This document shows positions 63,467-64,000 of a stretch of 64,000 bases of DNA, in pieces. Each line of letters starts with the position of its first letter. Within the stretch, counting starts at the first letter, position 1. Under the pieces are notes generated by a model. That model was not told the origin of the DNA, searched no databases, and worked only from the letters and a program-made list of their open reading frames with translations. Source of the stretch: Sphingobacteriaceae bacterium DW12 (GTDB lineage Bacteria > Bacteroidota > Bacteroidia > Sphingobacteriales > Sphingobacteriaceae); contig JROE01000007.1 of assembly GCA_000783305.1 (NCBI GenBank), positions 124,001 to 188,000 on the forward strand, read 5' to 3'. The translations under genes and the position numbers were made by a program.

Positions 63467-64000
63467 ATGAAGAAACTCAAAGACATATTACATGCTATTC
63501 CTGTACAGGAGGTAGTGGGTCAGCTTGATGTTGAGGTGATTTCATTGTGCTTTGATTCGCGTTTGGCAGTAGAAGGCAGTCTTTTCGTTGCCATAAAAGG
63601 GGTACATACCGACGGTCATTTGTTTTTGGACAAAGCAGTCAAGCTAGGGTGCAGGCTAGTGATGGTAGAGGTGATTCCAGACGTAAAAATTGATGGCGTG
63701 ACTTATATTATGGTTGCTGATACGGCCTATGCCTTAGGTATTGCAGCCAGTAATTTTTATGATAATCCTTCAGCAGATTTGAAGTTGGTGGGGGTGACTG
63801 GTACAAATGGAAAGACAACAATTGCGACTTTGCTATTCAATCTTTTTGATAGATTGGGTTATCACGTGGGTTTGTTGTCTACTGTTCAAAATCAGATTGG
63901 TGATCGGATAATTCCTGCGACCCATACCACCCCAGATCCTATTGCGTTAAATAGGCTTTTGCGCGAGATGGTCGACGAGGGGTGTGACTATTGTTTTATG
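63467..64000 (+). CDS. murE: UDP-MurNAc-tripeptide synthetase MurE (partial, cut by window end)
   Basis: The first 178 codons of murE run to the window end without a stop. MurE adds the third residue (meso-diaminopimelate in Gram-negatives) to UDP-MurNAc-L-Ala-D-Glu. The N-terminal domain shows CFDSRLAVEGSLFVAIKG and the central domain the ATP loop GVTGTNGKTT (about residues 108-117) with ATHTTPDP. It starts 10 bp after the ftsI stop. The C-terminal domain, which would show the DNPR motif for diaminopimelate, is not in the window. Confidence 0.95.
   Translation, partial: MKKLKDILHAIPVQEVVGQLDVEVISLCFDSRLAVEGSLFVAIKGVHTDGHLFLDKAVKLGCRLVMVEVIPDVKIDGVTYIMVADTAYALGIAASNFYDNPSADLKLVGVTGTNGKTTIATLLFNLFDRLGYHVGLLSTVQNQIGDRIIPATHTTPDPIALNRLLREMVDEGCDYCFM

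Overview
The window is chromosomal DNA of a Bacteroidota bacterium, most likely Sphingobacteriaceae (Sphingobacterium- or Pedobacter-like). The evidence is the protein families present: GLPGLI, HYC_CC_PP, DUF2795, CarboxypepD_reg/TonB receptors, Bacteroidota-type LptD and TamB, and a dcw cluster that opens with mraZ. Promoters fit the Bacteroidota -7 element TAnnTTTG, and strong Shine-Dalgarno sequences are scarce. I saw no insertion sequence, phage, CRISPR array, rRNA or plasmid gene. Family assignments come from reading motifs, without database searches.

Layout. 1-4650: a leader-like sequence running off the left edge, floA, a DUF5077/DUF3472 secreted protein, a candidate small RNA, kdsC-like and maf. 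4651-9628: a probable metal-handling block with a TonB receptor fused to two HMA domains and a His-rich linker, a HYC_CC_PP protein, two PepSY-like proteins and a 36-aa membrane peptide. 9649-13377: a trpDFBA operon behind a complete Trp attenuator, without trpE, trpG or trpC. 13509-17426: a secreted protein, DUF2795, an ABC ATPase with an acyltransferase, and a dipeptidase. 17682-25862: outer-membrane barrel plus GLPGLI protein, Tex, TatA and a MATE pump. 25949-33391: lptD-cinA-E2 leftward, then an amidase and an MCE (MlaD-like) protein rightward. 33449-38147: an S9 peptidase, then creD and a GTG-coupled regulator/membrane-protein pair that share one palindromic operator. 38288-45630: tRNA-Leu, trigger factor, TamB and TsaD. 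45648-55631: a lipoprotein, TonB, a glycosyltransferase/flippase-like cluster, an endonuclease-fold protein, an ECF sigma factor with an anti-sigma protein carrying a TonB-type C-terminus, and a phosphoesterase/outer-membrane pair. 55639-64000: lutB-like, aspS and the start of the dcw cluster (mraZ, rsmH, ftsL, ftsI, partial murE).

How the genes work together. Much of the window is envelope biogenesis: LptD, TamB, MlaD-like, PlsC, amidase, KdsC-like, dcw, TonB and its receptors. The most informative non-coding elements are the Trp attenuator, a candidate ~120-nt small RNA at 3093-3213, twin operators near creD, two sets of MraZ-type repeats (one inverted, on the aspS side), and palindromic terminators whose arms include the stop codons of convergent genes. 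The tamB reading frame appears to start upstream of any ATG, GTG or TTG codon, which is either a non-canonical start or a sequence error.
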